A stretch of 49,956 bases of DNA from Muribaculaceae bacterium (lineage in GTDB: Bacteria; Bacteroidota; Bacteroidia; Bacteroidales; Muribaculaceae). Below are positions 6,444 to 13,455 of this stretch, one piece after another. Every line of letters starts with the position of its first letter. Within the stretch, counting starts at the first letter, position 1. Under the pieces are notes generated by a model. The model ran no database searches. It worked only from the letters and a program-made list of their open reading frames with translations, and had not been told where the DNA came from. The stretch is taken from NCBI GenBank assembly GCA_017409345.1, contig JAFQSX010000024.1, positions 1 through 49,956 on the forward strand, written 5' to 3'. The position numbers were made by a program, and so were the translations under genes.

Positions 6444-9400
6444 ATGTCAAAAGACTACAGCGAAGACCAATTGATACAGAAAAGTGCAGCCGATTTGTTG
6501 GAAAACGAACTCGGTTGGACCAGTGTGATGGCATGGGATGCAGAGGTACTTGGCGAAACAGGAACCTTGGGCAGAAAGAGCTATCACGAAGTATTGCTTG
6601 TGCGTCATTTCTGCAAGGCACTGAAGGCTCTGAATCCGTGGATGACGGAGAAGCAGTTGGCCGAAGCGGTAGAGCGGATGACAGAACGCATGAGCAGCCA
6701 GACCTTGATGCAAATCAACGAACAGAAATACCAATACATCAAGGATGGCATACCTGTAACACGCACCAAACCGAATGGTGAAACGGAAGAGGTGAAAGCC
6801 AAAGTGATAGACTTTGCCTCACCGGATAAGAACGAGTTTATGTGTGTGCGTGAGCTATGGGTATATGGTTCGCTGTATAGAAGAAGAGCCGATATTGTAG
6901 GCTTTGTCAATGGTATTCCGTTGCTGTTTATGGAGTTGAAAAACCACGACGTGGAAGTAGTGGATGCCTTTAACAATAATTATAGAGATTATTTAGATAC
7001 CATTTCACAGTTGTTCTATCACAATGCATTCATCATATTCAGTAATGGACTGGAAGCACGAGCAGGTACCATTGATTCGAAATGGGAATTCTTCCACGAA
7101 TGGAAGCGACTAAACGAATTAGAGGCTGGAAGCATAGAACTGCCTACCATGTTGCGAGGAATCTGTAAAAAAGAGAACTTCCTTGATTTGTTGGAGAACT
7201 TTATTCTTTACGACCACTCGGATGGTCACACGGTAAAGATTATGGCACGTAACCACCAATACTTGGGTGTAAACCAAGCCGTAGAAATGTATAAGAACCG
7301 TGAGTATATAAATGGAAAACTTGGTGTATTTTGGCATACACAAGGTAGTGGAAAAAGTTACTCCATGTTATTCTTAGCACAGAAAATACGTCGTAAGTTT
7401 GCCGGTTCGCCTACCATTGTGGTATTGACCGACCGTGAGGAACTGAACAAGCAGATTAGTGATACCTTCGAAAATTGCGGGATGCTAGGAAAAGTAAAGG
7501 CTTCCAAGTTTATCGCCCAAAGTGGTGAAGACTTGATAACTAAGCTTAAGGGAAATCCTTCGTTTATCTTCTCGCTGATACAGAAGTTCAACAAGCCAGA
7601 TGCAGAACCCATATATCCAGACCATGATATTGTGGTAATCAGTGACGAGGCGCATCGCACTCAGAACGGTATCTTTGCCGATAACTTGATGCATTTGTTG
7701 CCTACGGCCAATCGTATTGGTTTTACTGGAACTCCGTTGCTTTCAAATGACAATATTACGGCTCGTACATTTGGTGGTTATGTAAGTATCTATGACTTTA
7801 AACGCGCAGTAGAAGATAAGGCGACTGTTCCATTGTATTACGAAAACCGCGGTGAACGATTGCAAGATTTGCAGAATCCTAAAATCAATGAAGAAATAGC
7901 AACTACCCTAGAACAGGCTGGAGATATGGATGCATCGCAGTTAGCAAAACTGGAAAGAGAGTTTGCTAAGGAGGTACATTTATTGACTGCCCAAAAGCGT
8001 TTGCGCATTGTGGCAAAGGATTTTGTACGTCATTATAGTGATTTGTGGACCTCTGGAAAAGCTATGGTGGTAAGCTACAACAAAGTGACTTGCATACGGA
8101 TGTATGAGTATGTACAGGTATATTGGCAGAAGGAAATAGCTTCATTGGAAGGACAGATTGCGAAGTCTACTTCCCAACAAGAAGTGCAGGAACTGAACCG
8201 TAAACTCAAGTGGATGCAAGAGACGGAAATGGCGGTGGTAGTTTCGCAAGAACAAAACGAAATACAAACTTTCCAGAAATGGGGATTGGATATACTTCCA
8301 CACCGTGCCATGATGGAAAAGAGGGAACTGGATAAGGAATTCAAGGACAAAGATAACAAACTGAGAGTAGTGTTTGTCTGTGCTATGTGGCTTACAGGTT
8401 TTGATGTAAAGACACTTTCATGCTTATATATTGATAAACCGATGAAAGCACATACGTTGATGCAAACCATCGCTCGTGCCAACCGTGTAGCAGAAGGGAA
8501 AACCAATGGATTAATTATTGATTATATTGGAATCGTCAAAGCTCTTCGTCAAGCGTTGGCCGACTATACAGCAAATCCTGAAGGAGAAGGTGGAAATGAT
8601 CCAACGATAGATAAAAAAGAACTCATCAACCATGTTTATGAAACAATAGCAACGGCTACGGCATTTTTGAATGAGCATGAATTTGAGTTGATAAATTTGA
8701 TAGAAGCTGATAGTTTCTTTAAACTATCTTTATTGAAAGAAGCTGCCAATGCTATGTGTGCAACAGCAGAAATTAGAAAGATATATTGCACCTATGCAAC
8801 TACATTGCTAAAGTTATGGAAATACTTAGATCGTGAAGATATCACCCCAGAACTAAAACAGCAGAAAGATGCCATAGAAGCTATTTATAAGGAATTGCAA
8901 AAGAAACGTAAGCATGCCGACATTACAGATTTGAGCGTGGCTATTAATGAAATCGTGAACGAACATCTGCAAATTGATACTACCATTGTGGCAGAACCTG
9001 GTGTATCTCGTCAATTCGATATCAGTGGCATCAATTTCGATATATTAAGACGAGAGTTCGCCAAGAGTAAAGAGAAGAACTTAATCTTGAAAGATATCCA
9101 AGAGTTGTTGCAAGAGCGTATCGCGCAAATGTTGTCTCAGAATCCAATACGTGTCAATTTTTATGAAAGGTATCAAGAGATAATACATGAATATAATCAA
9201 GAGCAAAATCAAGTAAATATTGAACAGACTTTTGAGGATTTGATGCAACTTTCTACTCAGTTGACAGAAGAGGAGAAACGATATGTTCGAGAAGGTTTCG
9301 AGAATGATGAGCAACTTTCTATGTATGATGTACTGATGAAAGAAAATCTTTCAAAAGAGGATATTAAAAAACTAAAAAAGGTAGCTGTTGATTTATTGGC

Positions 9401-9590
9401 AAAAATTAAAGATTTAATAAAAACAATGGATCATCCTTTTGATAAGCGAGAAACAAAAGCAACTATAATTATTGCTATTCGTGATACATTGTGGAGTGAA
9501 CTGCCCGAAAGCTATTCAGATGAGAGCATTAACTATTATAAAGATGCTGTTTATAATTATGTTAGTCAACGATATGGTATGATGGCATAA
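6444..9590 (+). CDS. hsdR: Type I restriction endonuclease subunit HsdR
   Basis: HsdR is the ATP-driven translocase and nuclease of the type I complex, cutting DNA far from the recognition site. The 1048-aa product has the N-terminal PD-(D/E)xK nuclease (ADIVG with Asp near 150, then MELK near 163-166). The SF2 helicase motifs follow: Walker A TQGSGKS near 300, DEAH near 400, FTGTPL near 430, and QTIARANRV near 675. A helical C-terminal domain for HsdM/HsdS contact completes it. Length and motif order are normal and no frameshift is seen. It starts 50 nt after the HEPN-type gene. The C-terminal 250 residues have an A/T-richer code than the motor, a common pattern in this family. Confidence 0.97.
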   Translation: MSKDYSEDQLIQKSAADLLENELGWTSVMAWDAEVLGETGTLGRKSYHEVLLVRHFCKALKALNPWMTEKQLAEAVERMTERMSSQTLMQINEQKYQYIKDGIPVTRTKPNGETEEVKAKVIDFASPDKNEFMCVRELWVYGSLYRRRADIVGFVNGIPLLFMELKNHDVEVVDAFNNNYRDYLDTISQLFYHNAFIIFSNGLEARAGTIDSKWEFFHEWKRLNELEAGSIELPTMLRGICKKENFLDLLENFILYDHSDGHTVKIMARNHQYLGVNQAVEMYKNREYINGKLGVFWHTQGSGKSYSMLFLAQKIRRKFAGSPTIVVLTDREELNKQISDTFENCGMLGKVKASKFIAQSGEDLITKLKGNPSFIFSLIQKFNKPDAEPIYPDHDIVVISDEAHRTQNGIFADNLMHLLPTANRIGFTGTPLLSNDNITARTFGGYVSIYDFKRAVEDKATVPLYYENRGERLQDLQNPKINEEIATTLEQAGDMDASQLAKLEREFAKEVHLLTAQKRLRIVAKDFVRHYSDLWTSGKAMVVSYNKVTCIRMYEYVQVYWQKEIASLEGQIAKSTSQQEVQELNRKLKWMQETEMAVVVSQEQNEIQTFQKWGLDILPHRAMMEKRELDKEFKDKDNKLRVVFVCAMWLTGFDVKTLSCLYIDKPMKAHTLMQTIARANRVAEGKTNGLIIDYIGIVKALRQALADYTANPEGEGGNDPTIDKKELINHVYETIATATAFLNEHEFELINLIEADSFFKLSLLKEAANAMCATAEIRKIYCTYATTLLKLWKYLDREDITPELKQQKDAIEAIYKELQKKRKHADITDLSVAINEIVNEHLQIDTTIVAEPGVSRQFDISGINFDILRREFAKSKEKNLILKDIQELLQERIAQMLSQNPIRVNFYERYQEIIHEYNQEQNQVNIEQTFEDLMQLSTQLTEEEKRYVREGFENDEQLSMYDVLMKENLSKEDIKKLKKVAVDLLAKIKDLIKTMDHPFDKRETKATIIIAIRDTLWSELPESYSDESINYYKDAVYNYVSQRYGMMA

Positions 9591-9613
9591 AATAATATTG
9601 ATATATCTATATT

Positions 9614-9919
9614 ATGAATAAAGATAATAACACCCCAGAACTGCAATCCCCTTTCGAGCAGCTACGAACAGTGGATTCGGATGGCAAGGAATGGTGGAAC
9701 TCGCGTAAGTTGGCGCGAGTGATGGGCTATGGGAAGTATTGGAACTTCGAGCGTGTGATGGCAAAGGCTCAGGCTTGGGTAACACAGAAGGGTTATCATC
9801 TTGGAGAACACTTTATTTAATTTACTGAAATGGCTGAGTTATTTAAAATGACGTAGCAAAACATAAGTGATCATTTACAACTGATTGATGAGAGCGGACA
9901 AATGGGGCTCACATTCTAA
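9614..9919 (+). pseudogene. Broken dinD/rhuM-like gene
   Basis: The first 68 codons read like the start of DNA-damage-inducible protein D/BRO-type proteins: FEQLRTVDSDGKEWWNSRKLARVMGYGKYWNFE. The frame stops at TAA (9818-9820). Reading through in the same frame gives FTEMAELFKMT, a TAG stop, then QNISDHLQLIDESG, which resembles the HTH segment of RhuM-family proteins, before another stop at 9917-9919. Two in-frame stops and loss of everything downstream mark it as a decayed gene. DinD and RhuM genes are frequent passengers of Bacteroidetes type I restriction loci, which fits its place 23 nt after hsdR. Whether the 68-aa piece is still made is unknown. Confidence 0.65.
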
Positions 9920-9933
9920 GGTTACTTTAACCG

Positions 9934-10057
9934 CTACACATCAATCTCTTTCAGCGGTGCTCCATAGTTGCAGTGGCGTCCCATGAAGCCGCGTTTTATG
10001 CAAGGAAGGTTGAGCGTTTGGTAATACTTGTAGTCATCATCTTCGGTGCAGAGGTAT
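9934..10057 (-). pseudogene. Orphan 3' coding fragment, unidentified
   Basis: On the minus strand about 40 open codons end at TAG (9936-9934) and read YYQTLNLPCIKRGFMGRHC and NYGAPLKEIDV. The stretch looks protein-like but has no plausible start, and an in-frame stop lies upstream. I do not recognise the family. It may be the tail of a gene destroyed when the neighbouring islands were inserted, or chance. Confidence 0.25.
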
Positions 10058-10170
10058 TAAAATAGCACTCTTTATGAATGCTATTTTAATCAGTTATGAT
10101 TGATTTAAGCATTTATAATCAATGGCTTACTTTCCGATGCAGAAAGTAAACCTATCTGGTAATCAGATAG
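10057..10170. repeat. Run of four hairpins around the left att copy
   Basis: Four perfect inverted repeats lie within 114 bp: TTAAAATAGCA (10057-10067) with 10079-10089; ATTGATT (10099-10105) with 10117-10123; TTACTTTC (10127-10134) with GAAAGTAA (10142-10149); and CTATCTG (10152-10158) with 10164-10170. The third contains the mnmE-derived att core. The others could be recombinase or accessory-protein binding sites, or stems of a transcript; the sequence does not decide. Confidence 0.55.
10127..10144 (+). other. attL: Left att repeat (copy of the mnmE 3' end)
   Basis: TTACTTTCCGATGCAGAA matches the mnmE 3' terminus at 18488-18505 at 17 of 18 positions and in the same orientation. Read on the minus strand it spells the last MnmE codons, Phe-Cys-Ile-Gly-Lys-stop, with a synonymous Gly codon. 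There is no mnmE coding sequence beyond it, so it is an isolated att duplicate rather than a gene end. Together with the downstream 5 bases it forms 8-bp inverted arms around a 7-bp centre, the geometry of a tyrosine-recombinase core site. The left/right naming is arbitrary. Confidence 0.8.
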
Positions 10171-10444
10171 TTACAGACTTGTGGGTAAAATAAGGGAATC
10201 AATTGAGCCTTGCAATTGTGACTAATGGCGACTTCTCGTTTTTGCCACTTGGCGCCCTGATTCTGACACAAAGATAGTAATTTTTCATAGAAAATACGAG
10301 TTAAATTTTAGATAAATAATAACATAGCCCCCAAGACCATTTCACTTGTGGTCGATATGGTTATTGAGGGTTGTGAATGTCCACTTTCTATTGTAGAATG
10401 TTAACTTGTATACAGATTGAATACAACTGATTTTGAGAAAATGC

Positions 10445-10590
10445 AGTTGACTACAAATTGTAGTCAACTTGATAAAATTAGTAGTCGGTTAGCGAGACTA
10501 ACCAACAGACTGTTTTACCGAAGTGGTTAGTGTGGCTAACCACTTCGAAGGAGGCTATAAAAGAACAACTCGTGAGGTTCGCTCACGAGT
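10445..10590. repeat. Cluster of four palindromes related to the 103-156 repeats
   Basis: The elements are AGTTGACTACAA (10445-10456) with its complement at 10458-10469; GGTTAG (10487-10492) with CTAACC (10498-10503); CGAAGTGGTTAG (10519-10530) with 10536-10547 around a TGTGG loop; and ACTCGTGAG (10568-10576) with CTCACGAGT (10582-10590). The first shares 12 bases with 142-153, the third shares its loop with the 103-127 hairpin, and the last shares its arms with that hairpin. They look like copies of a small REP-like palindromic family, some possibly acting as terminators. Confidence 0.6.
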
Positions 10591-10631
10591 CGCTGAATTT
10601 AAGAGGTGTTATTTTAATTTGCCACTTTGTA

Positions 10632-10684
10632 TTTTGATTCTTTACAAGTCTTCTGGTTAAAATGTTCCTTGACAAGAATCAAAA
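10632..10684 (-). terminator. Inverted repeat downstream of the rloAB operon
   Basis: Arms TTTTGATTCTT (10632-10642) and AAGAATCAAAA (10674-10684) are perfect complements, with a shorter CAAG/CTTG stem inside. It lies about 45 nt beyond the stop of the last gene of the leftward operon and may end that transcript. No strong U-run follows on the minus strand, so the terminator call is tentative. Confidence 0.4.
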
Positions 10685-10727
10685 GGAGTTACCTAAACAG
10701 AGTACAATATTAGTAGGGTTGTTCGAA

Positions 10728-10964
10728 TTATAATAAGGTTTCAACTCCTAACTGGGTAAAATGCCAACCAGCAATTTTGCCATTATTGCAATCTTCAAAC
10801 GTAAGAAAACCTCGTTCCGCCAAATCATTCAGTAGTTCAGTTGCTTGCATCGGTGATATTTGAAGAACACAAGCCACCTGTTGTGGCATAATTATATCCC
10901 CGACATGTACCTCGTGATCAGTGCCCACACATGATAAAATTTCTTTTTCCATAAAATAAATCAT
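10728..10964 (-). CDS. Small winged-helix-like protein, third gene of the rloAB operon
   Basis: The 78-aa protein has a segment that reads like a winged helix: IIMPQQVACVLQISPMQATELLNDLAERGFLTFED, that is, a first helix, a turn, a recognition-like helix and the start of a wing, with GWHFTQLGVETLL as the tail. It begins 11 nt after the rloB-like gene and is probably co-transcribed. A role as operon regulator or DNA-sensing component is possible but not shown. Start: the ATG at 10964 has AGGA nine bases upstream; an in-frame ATG at 10952 is the alternative. I do not recognise a named family. Confidence 0.65.
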   Translation of the reverse strand: MIYFMEKEILSCVGTDHEVHVGDIIMPQQVACVLQISPMQATELLNDLAERGFLTFEDCNNGKIAGWHFTQLGVETLL

Positions 10965-10975
10965 TAACTAGTATC

Positions 10976-11689
10976 CTATTTAAAAATCTTATATACGAAT
11001 GAATAAGACTGGTTGTTTAATGTCTCATCTTTAATGGCATTTTTAATGTTAGTTTCGGCTCGTTGTATTGCTAATAATAATTTTTCATCCGCAATTAAAT
11101 TCTTAACCCATGTGGCATCTTTAAGATATTTCTCTCCCTTCAATAATTTCTTTAATTTAATTGTAGATATAGGAAAACATTTTTTAATATATGGGGCTAA
11201 ATGAGTTGATACCTTAGGATAGTTCTTTAATAAATCTGTGTAATTTTCAAAGTGTAAAAGAAACCAATATTCTATACATGGCATACTTTGGCAAATAATC
11301 ACTATTTCCTTAGATATCTCGCTTTTGAATTTATCTATAAAATCCTTATGTTTGCTTATTCTTGTTTTGTTCCCATATATTGTATCCCAATCAAATACAC
11401 AAAATATCTTAGCATCCGAATTGGCGGACAAAATTTCATTAATTCTTCTTGGGAAGGCATTAGTGTAATCTGATTCATCCGCAAAATACTCAGGTTTTAA
11501 ATTGAACTTGTACTCGGTTAGACTATTTATATGTTTGAAGTACCAACGTTCTGTATTTGATCCACCAGATATGATAAATGGGTGTAATGTCCCCATTTCT
11601 CTTGTGCCAACCTCTATGTCTGTTTGTGGATGAGGTGTATTCTCAAAATAACGTTGCTCAATAGGAGTTTCTAATTCTCGTGTCTTCAT
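10976..11689 (-). CDS. RloB-like protein (Toprim-type putative nuclease)
   Basis: The 237-aa protein fits the RloB family, a Toprim-like group named from genes linked to type I restriction loci in Campylobacter. It shows the strand-loop IISGGSNTERWYF near residues 38-50, an acidic pair in IFCVFDWDTIYGN near 94-106, and the family hallmark QSMPCIEYWFLLHFENY near 133-149. In the family the first loop usually carries a Toprim glutamate (EG-x-x-TE); here the first Glu is replaced by Gly and only the TE glutamate remains, which may weaken or shift the metal site. The start codon is 2 nt from the stop of the upstream ATPase gene, as in two-gene ATPase/Toprim defence modules. A defence role is inferred. 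Confidence 0.8.
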   Translation of the reverse strand: MKTRELETPIEQRYFENTPHPQTDIEVGTREMGTLHPFIISGGSNTERWYFKHINSLTEYKFNLKPEYFADESDYTNAFPRRINEILSANSDAKIFCVFDWDTIYGNKTRISKHKDFIDKFKSEISKEIVIICQSMPCIEYWFLLHFENYTDLLKNYPKVSTHLAPYIKKCFPISTIKLKKLLKGEKYLKDATWVKNLIADEKLLLAIQRAETNIKNAIKDETLNNQSYSFVYKIFK

Positions 11690-11691
11690 AA

Positions 11692-12981
11692 TTACTTCAT
11701 AGTTGCACCAAAACGCTTGTTCCTATATGCCTCCCTAATAGAAGATAGTCTATTTACCCCCCTGAAATCAGTTAGTTTATATATATCTGTAATACCATTC
11801 TCTTGCTTTTCGGTAAACCAAATAGAGTCTTTTCTTATTAAATCATCCGTTAGATCCAACAAACCATCGTCGTGAGTAGCAATTATTATTTGAGATCTTA
11901 TAGGAGTCTTAAGATACTCGTATAATACTTTTTCTAGTAACTTTGGGTGCAAGGAGGTTTCTATTTCATCAATAGGTAGAATGCCATTAATTTTCAAAAC
12001 AGAAAATAAAGCAGCCTCTAATCCAAAAATCCTCATTGTACCCCTAGATTCATCTTTTCCCAAAAAGGAGTATATTTCTTCTCCATTTTCATTTTTAACG
12101 GTATGTTGAAATAATGTTCTAAGTTGCTTCAACGTCTTTTCTTTCTTTATGCGCTCTTTCTCTTCTTTCGGGATGTCGTCATCTTCAAGAAGAACTTTAA
12201 TAGTGTCATCGGAGATGTGCTTGTCAACAATATCGGTAGAAATATTGGTCACATTAAAATCTGCCTCTTTAAGGAAAGTTAGTATATGGCCGACCAAATT
12301 AGAATCTGTAGATATTTTGCGCTGTGCATAATTTGTTAATCCAGTAGATGGGGTTATGGTTTGCATTATATTATTCCTTAACCAATCTTTTGCTGCATCT
12401 ATTAATGGTAAGCTAACATTCACTTGATTACGTGCAACAAAAAAAGATAGATTCTTCAAGCATTTGACATTGATTTCATCTCGTGCCGCATTGCTGACCA
12501 CATCTGCGTCTTTGTGAGTTGAATTAAAATGCACAATGGATTGTCCATCTTTTATAATTCTCTCAAAAAGCATTATTGGCTGAATACTTTTATAGTATGA
12601 AAGTTTTTCAAAATGGACCGATTGGCTATCTAGTTTTAACTGATATAGATATTTTACATTTCCCACATAAAATATAATATCAAAACAAGATAAATTGGTG
12701 TTTGATACTTGATCTAGTTTAAATGGGATCACTCCAGTACCTTCATCTAAATCTTCTGGCTTGTAGCTCCAAAATTGAGATAAGAAACTGAATACACTTA
12801 ATAAATTGGTTTTACCAGACGCATTATATCCATACAAAATAGCATACCGGAGTAATCTTGTATTTTCATTGATTTGTATTACCTGGCAATCTTCTGCAAA
12901 TTTGTCATTTGATGCCTCAAAACTAAATGTTACCTCATCTTTAAAAGATAGAAAGTTTTTTATTTTAATTTCCTGTATCAT
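11692..12981 (-). CDS. AAA/ABC-type ATPase, RloA-like (AAA_21)
   Basis: The 429-aa ATPase has the SMC/RecF-like N terminus IQEIKIKNFLSFKDEVTFSF, Walker A YGYNASGKTNLL near residues 50-61, and Walker B GILPIDEIETSLHP near 335-349. An H-loop-like histidine lies in IIIATHDDGLL. This is the AAA_21 group that pairs with Toprim or RloB effectors in OLD, PARIS and RloAB-type systems, where the ATPase senses a phage product and releases the nuclease. It is the first gene of a leftward operon with rloB and the small winged-helix gene. A -7-like TATATTTG (minus strand, 13010-13003) lies 22 nt upstream. The exact phage trigger cannot be inferred. Confidence 0.88.
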   Translation of the reverse strand: MIQEIKIKNFLSFKDEVTFSFEASNDKFAEDCQVIQINENTRLLRYAILYGYNASGKTNLLSVFSFLSQFWSYKPEDLDEGTGVIPFKLDQVSNTNLSCFDIIFYVGNVKYLYQLKLDSQSVHFEKLSYYKSIQPIMLFERIIKDGQSIVHFNSTHKDADVVSNAARDEINVKCLKNLSFFVARNQVNVSLPLIDAAKDWLRNNIMQTITPSTGLTNYAQRKISTDSNLVGHILTFLKEADFNVTNISTDIVDKHISDDTIKVLLEDDDIPKEEKERIKKEKTLKQLRTLFQHTVKNENGEEIYSFLGKDESRGTMRIFGLEAALFSVLKINGILPIDEIETSLHPKLLEKVLYEYLKTPIRSQIIIATHDDGLLDLTDDLIRKDSIWFTEKQENGITDIYKLTDFRGVNRLSSIREAYRNKRFGATMK

Positions 12982-13002
12982 ATGTTATATATTTTGCTTG
13001 TG

Positions 13003-13010
13003 CAAATATA
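13003..13010 (-). promoter_or_regulatory. -7 element upstream of the rloAB operon
   Basis: On the minus strand TATATTTG matches the Bacteroidetes -7 box and would start transcription only about 15 nt before the ATPase ATG. No good TTTG -33 box is found at the usual 19-21 nt distance, so the promoter may be weak or regulated. Confidence 0.4.
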
Positions 13011-13101
13011 GTAAATAAAATCTATTTAATTCTAATATTTTGCAATTATTATGCAAATTGGCGATATAAAACATAATTAACCATGTTTTTAATTCAATAA
13101 T

Positions 13102-13122
13102 TCACACCATTTCATGGTATGA
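13102..13122. promoter_or_regulatory. Operator-like palindrome between divergent operons
   Basis: TCACACCAT (13102-13110) and ATGGTATGA (13114-13122) are complementary at 8 of 9 positions around TTC. It lies between the leftward rloAB operon and the rightward type II RM operon, 25 bp upstream of a -7-like box, a plausible site for a dimeric regulator. Which protein would bind is unknown. Confidence 0.35.
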
Positions 13123-13146
13123 TATCCATTATTGCAAAATATTTAC

Positions 13147-13248
13147 TATCTTTGAGCAGCAAAACGAACTAAAAACCGATAAACAAGACAAAAAGCACAA
13201 GAAGAATAGTATAACATACATATATAAAATAAGTTAGTATTAACTTTG
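13147..13248 (+). promoter_or_regulatory. Two candidate promoters of the type II RM operon
   Basis: TATCTTTG (13147-13154) and TAACTTTG (13241-13248) both match the TAnnTTTG -7 consensus; the second is identical to the -7 box of the type I operon. Neither has an ideal TTTG -33 box. Use of the second would start the RNA close to 13254, exactly where the long nested hairpin begins. Use of the first adds about 95 nt of A-rich leader. Confidence 0.45.
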
Positions 13249-13255
13249 GTTCTCG

Positions 13256-13452
13256 CTTACTGAAACCTAGGAAATTTCAAATTTAGCGAAGGGAATAAAA
13301 GTTGGTGCTCACGCTTTATGGCGTGGGCTTTTATTCCATTTATTCGCTAAAGGCTTTCCTAGGGCCGCAGTAAGATAAATTCGAATAAGTCCGCGCTTTT
13401 TTGTGCCCTTATTCGAACGCATAGTCGAAGTTAATCTATCCCAAACTTCGAC
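13256..13452 (+). ncRNA. Highly structured leader of the type II RM operon
   Basis: Three consecutive hairpins fill the space before the methyltransferase ATG. The first is a nested stem from 13256 to 13374. Its five helices pair 13256-13262 with 13368-13374, 13266-13274 with 13355-13363, 13282-13290 with 13343-13351, 13292-13301 with 13328-13337, and 13310-13314 with 13321-13325. Each is perfect, and together they give about 40 bp. Its tip alone (GCTCACGC, loop, GCGTGGGC, TTTTATT) looks like an intrinsic terminator. The second pairs TTCGAATAAG (13380-13389) with 13408-13417. The third pairs GTCGAAGTT (13424-13432) with AACTTCGAC (13444-13452), ending 3 nt before the ATG. An attenuator or translational switch is inferred; no known riboswitch class is recognised. 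Confidence 0.6.
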
Positions 13453-13455
13453 AAT

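Larger units (their letters stand above)
9821..10727. other. 907-bp gene-poor junction region between two accessory blocks
   Basis: No intact gene is seen here. The stretch holds the end of the broken dinD/rhuM gene, a short orphan 3' coding fragment on the minus strand, a run of four closely spaced hairpins including the left att copy (10057-10170), an A/T-rich spacer, a second hairpin cluster (10445-10590), and a long inverted repeat past the winged-helix gene (10632-10684). The density of inverted repeats suggests a repeatedly recombined junction. Confidence 0.6.

Noticed and set aside
6353-6781. 142-codon frame across the start of hsdR
   Set aside because: It is a shadow of the hsdR coding sequence in another frame, with low-complexity, Arg-rich content.
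13256-13374. Integron attC site
   Set aside because: The nested stem has no GTTRRRY-type core or paired R/L boxes, and no integron integrase is in the window.
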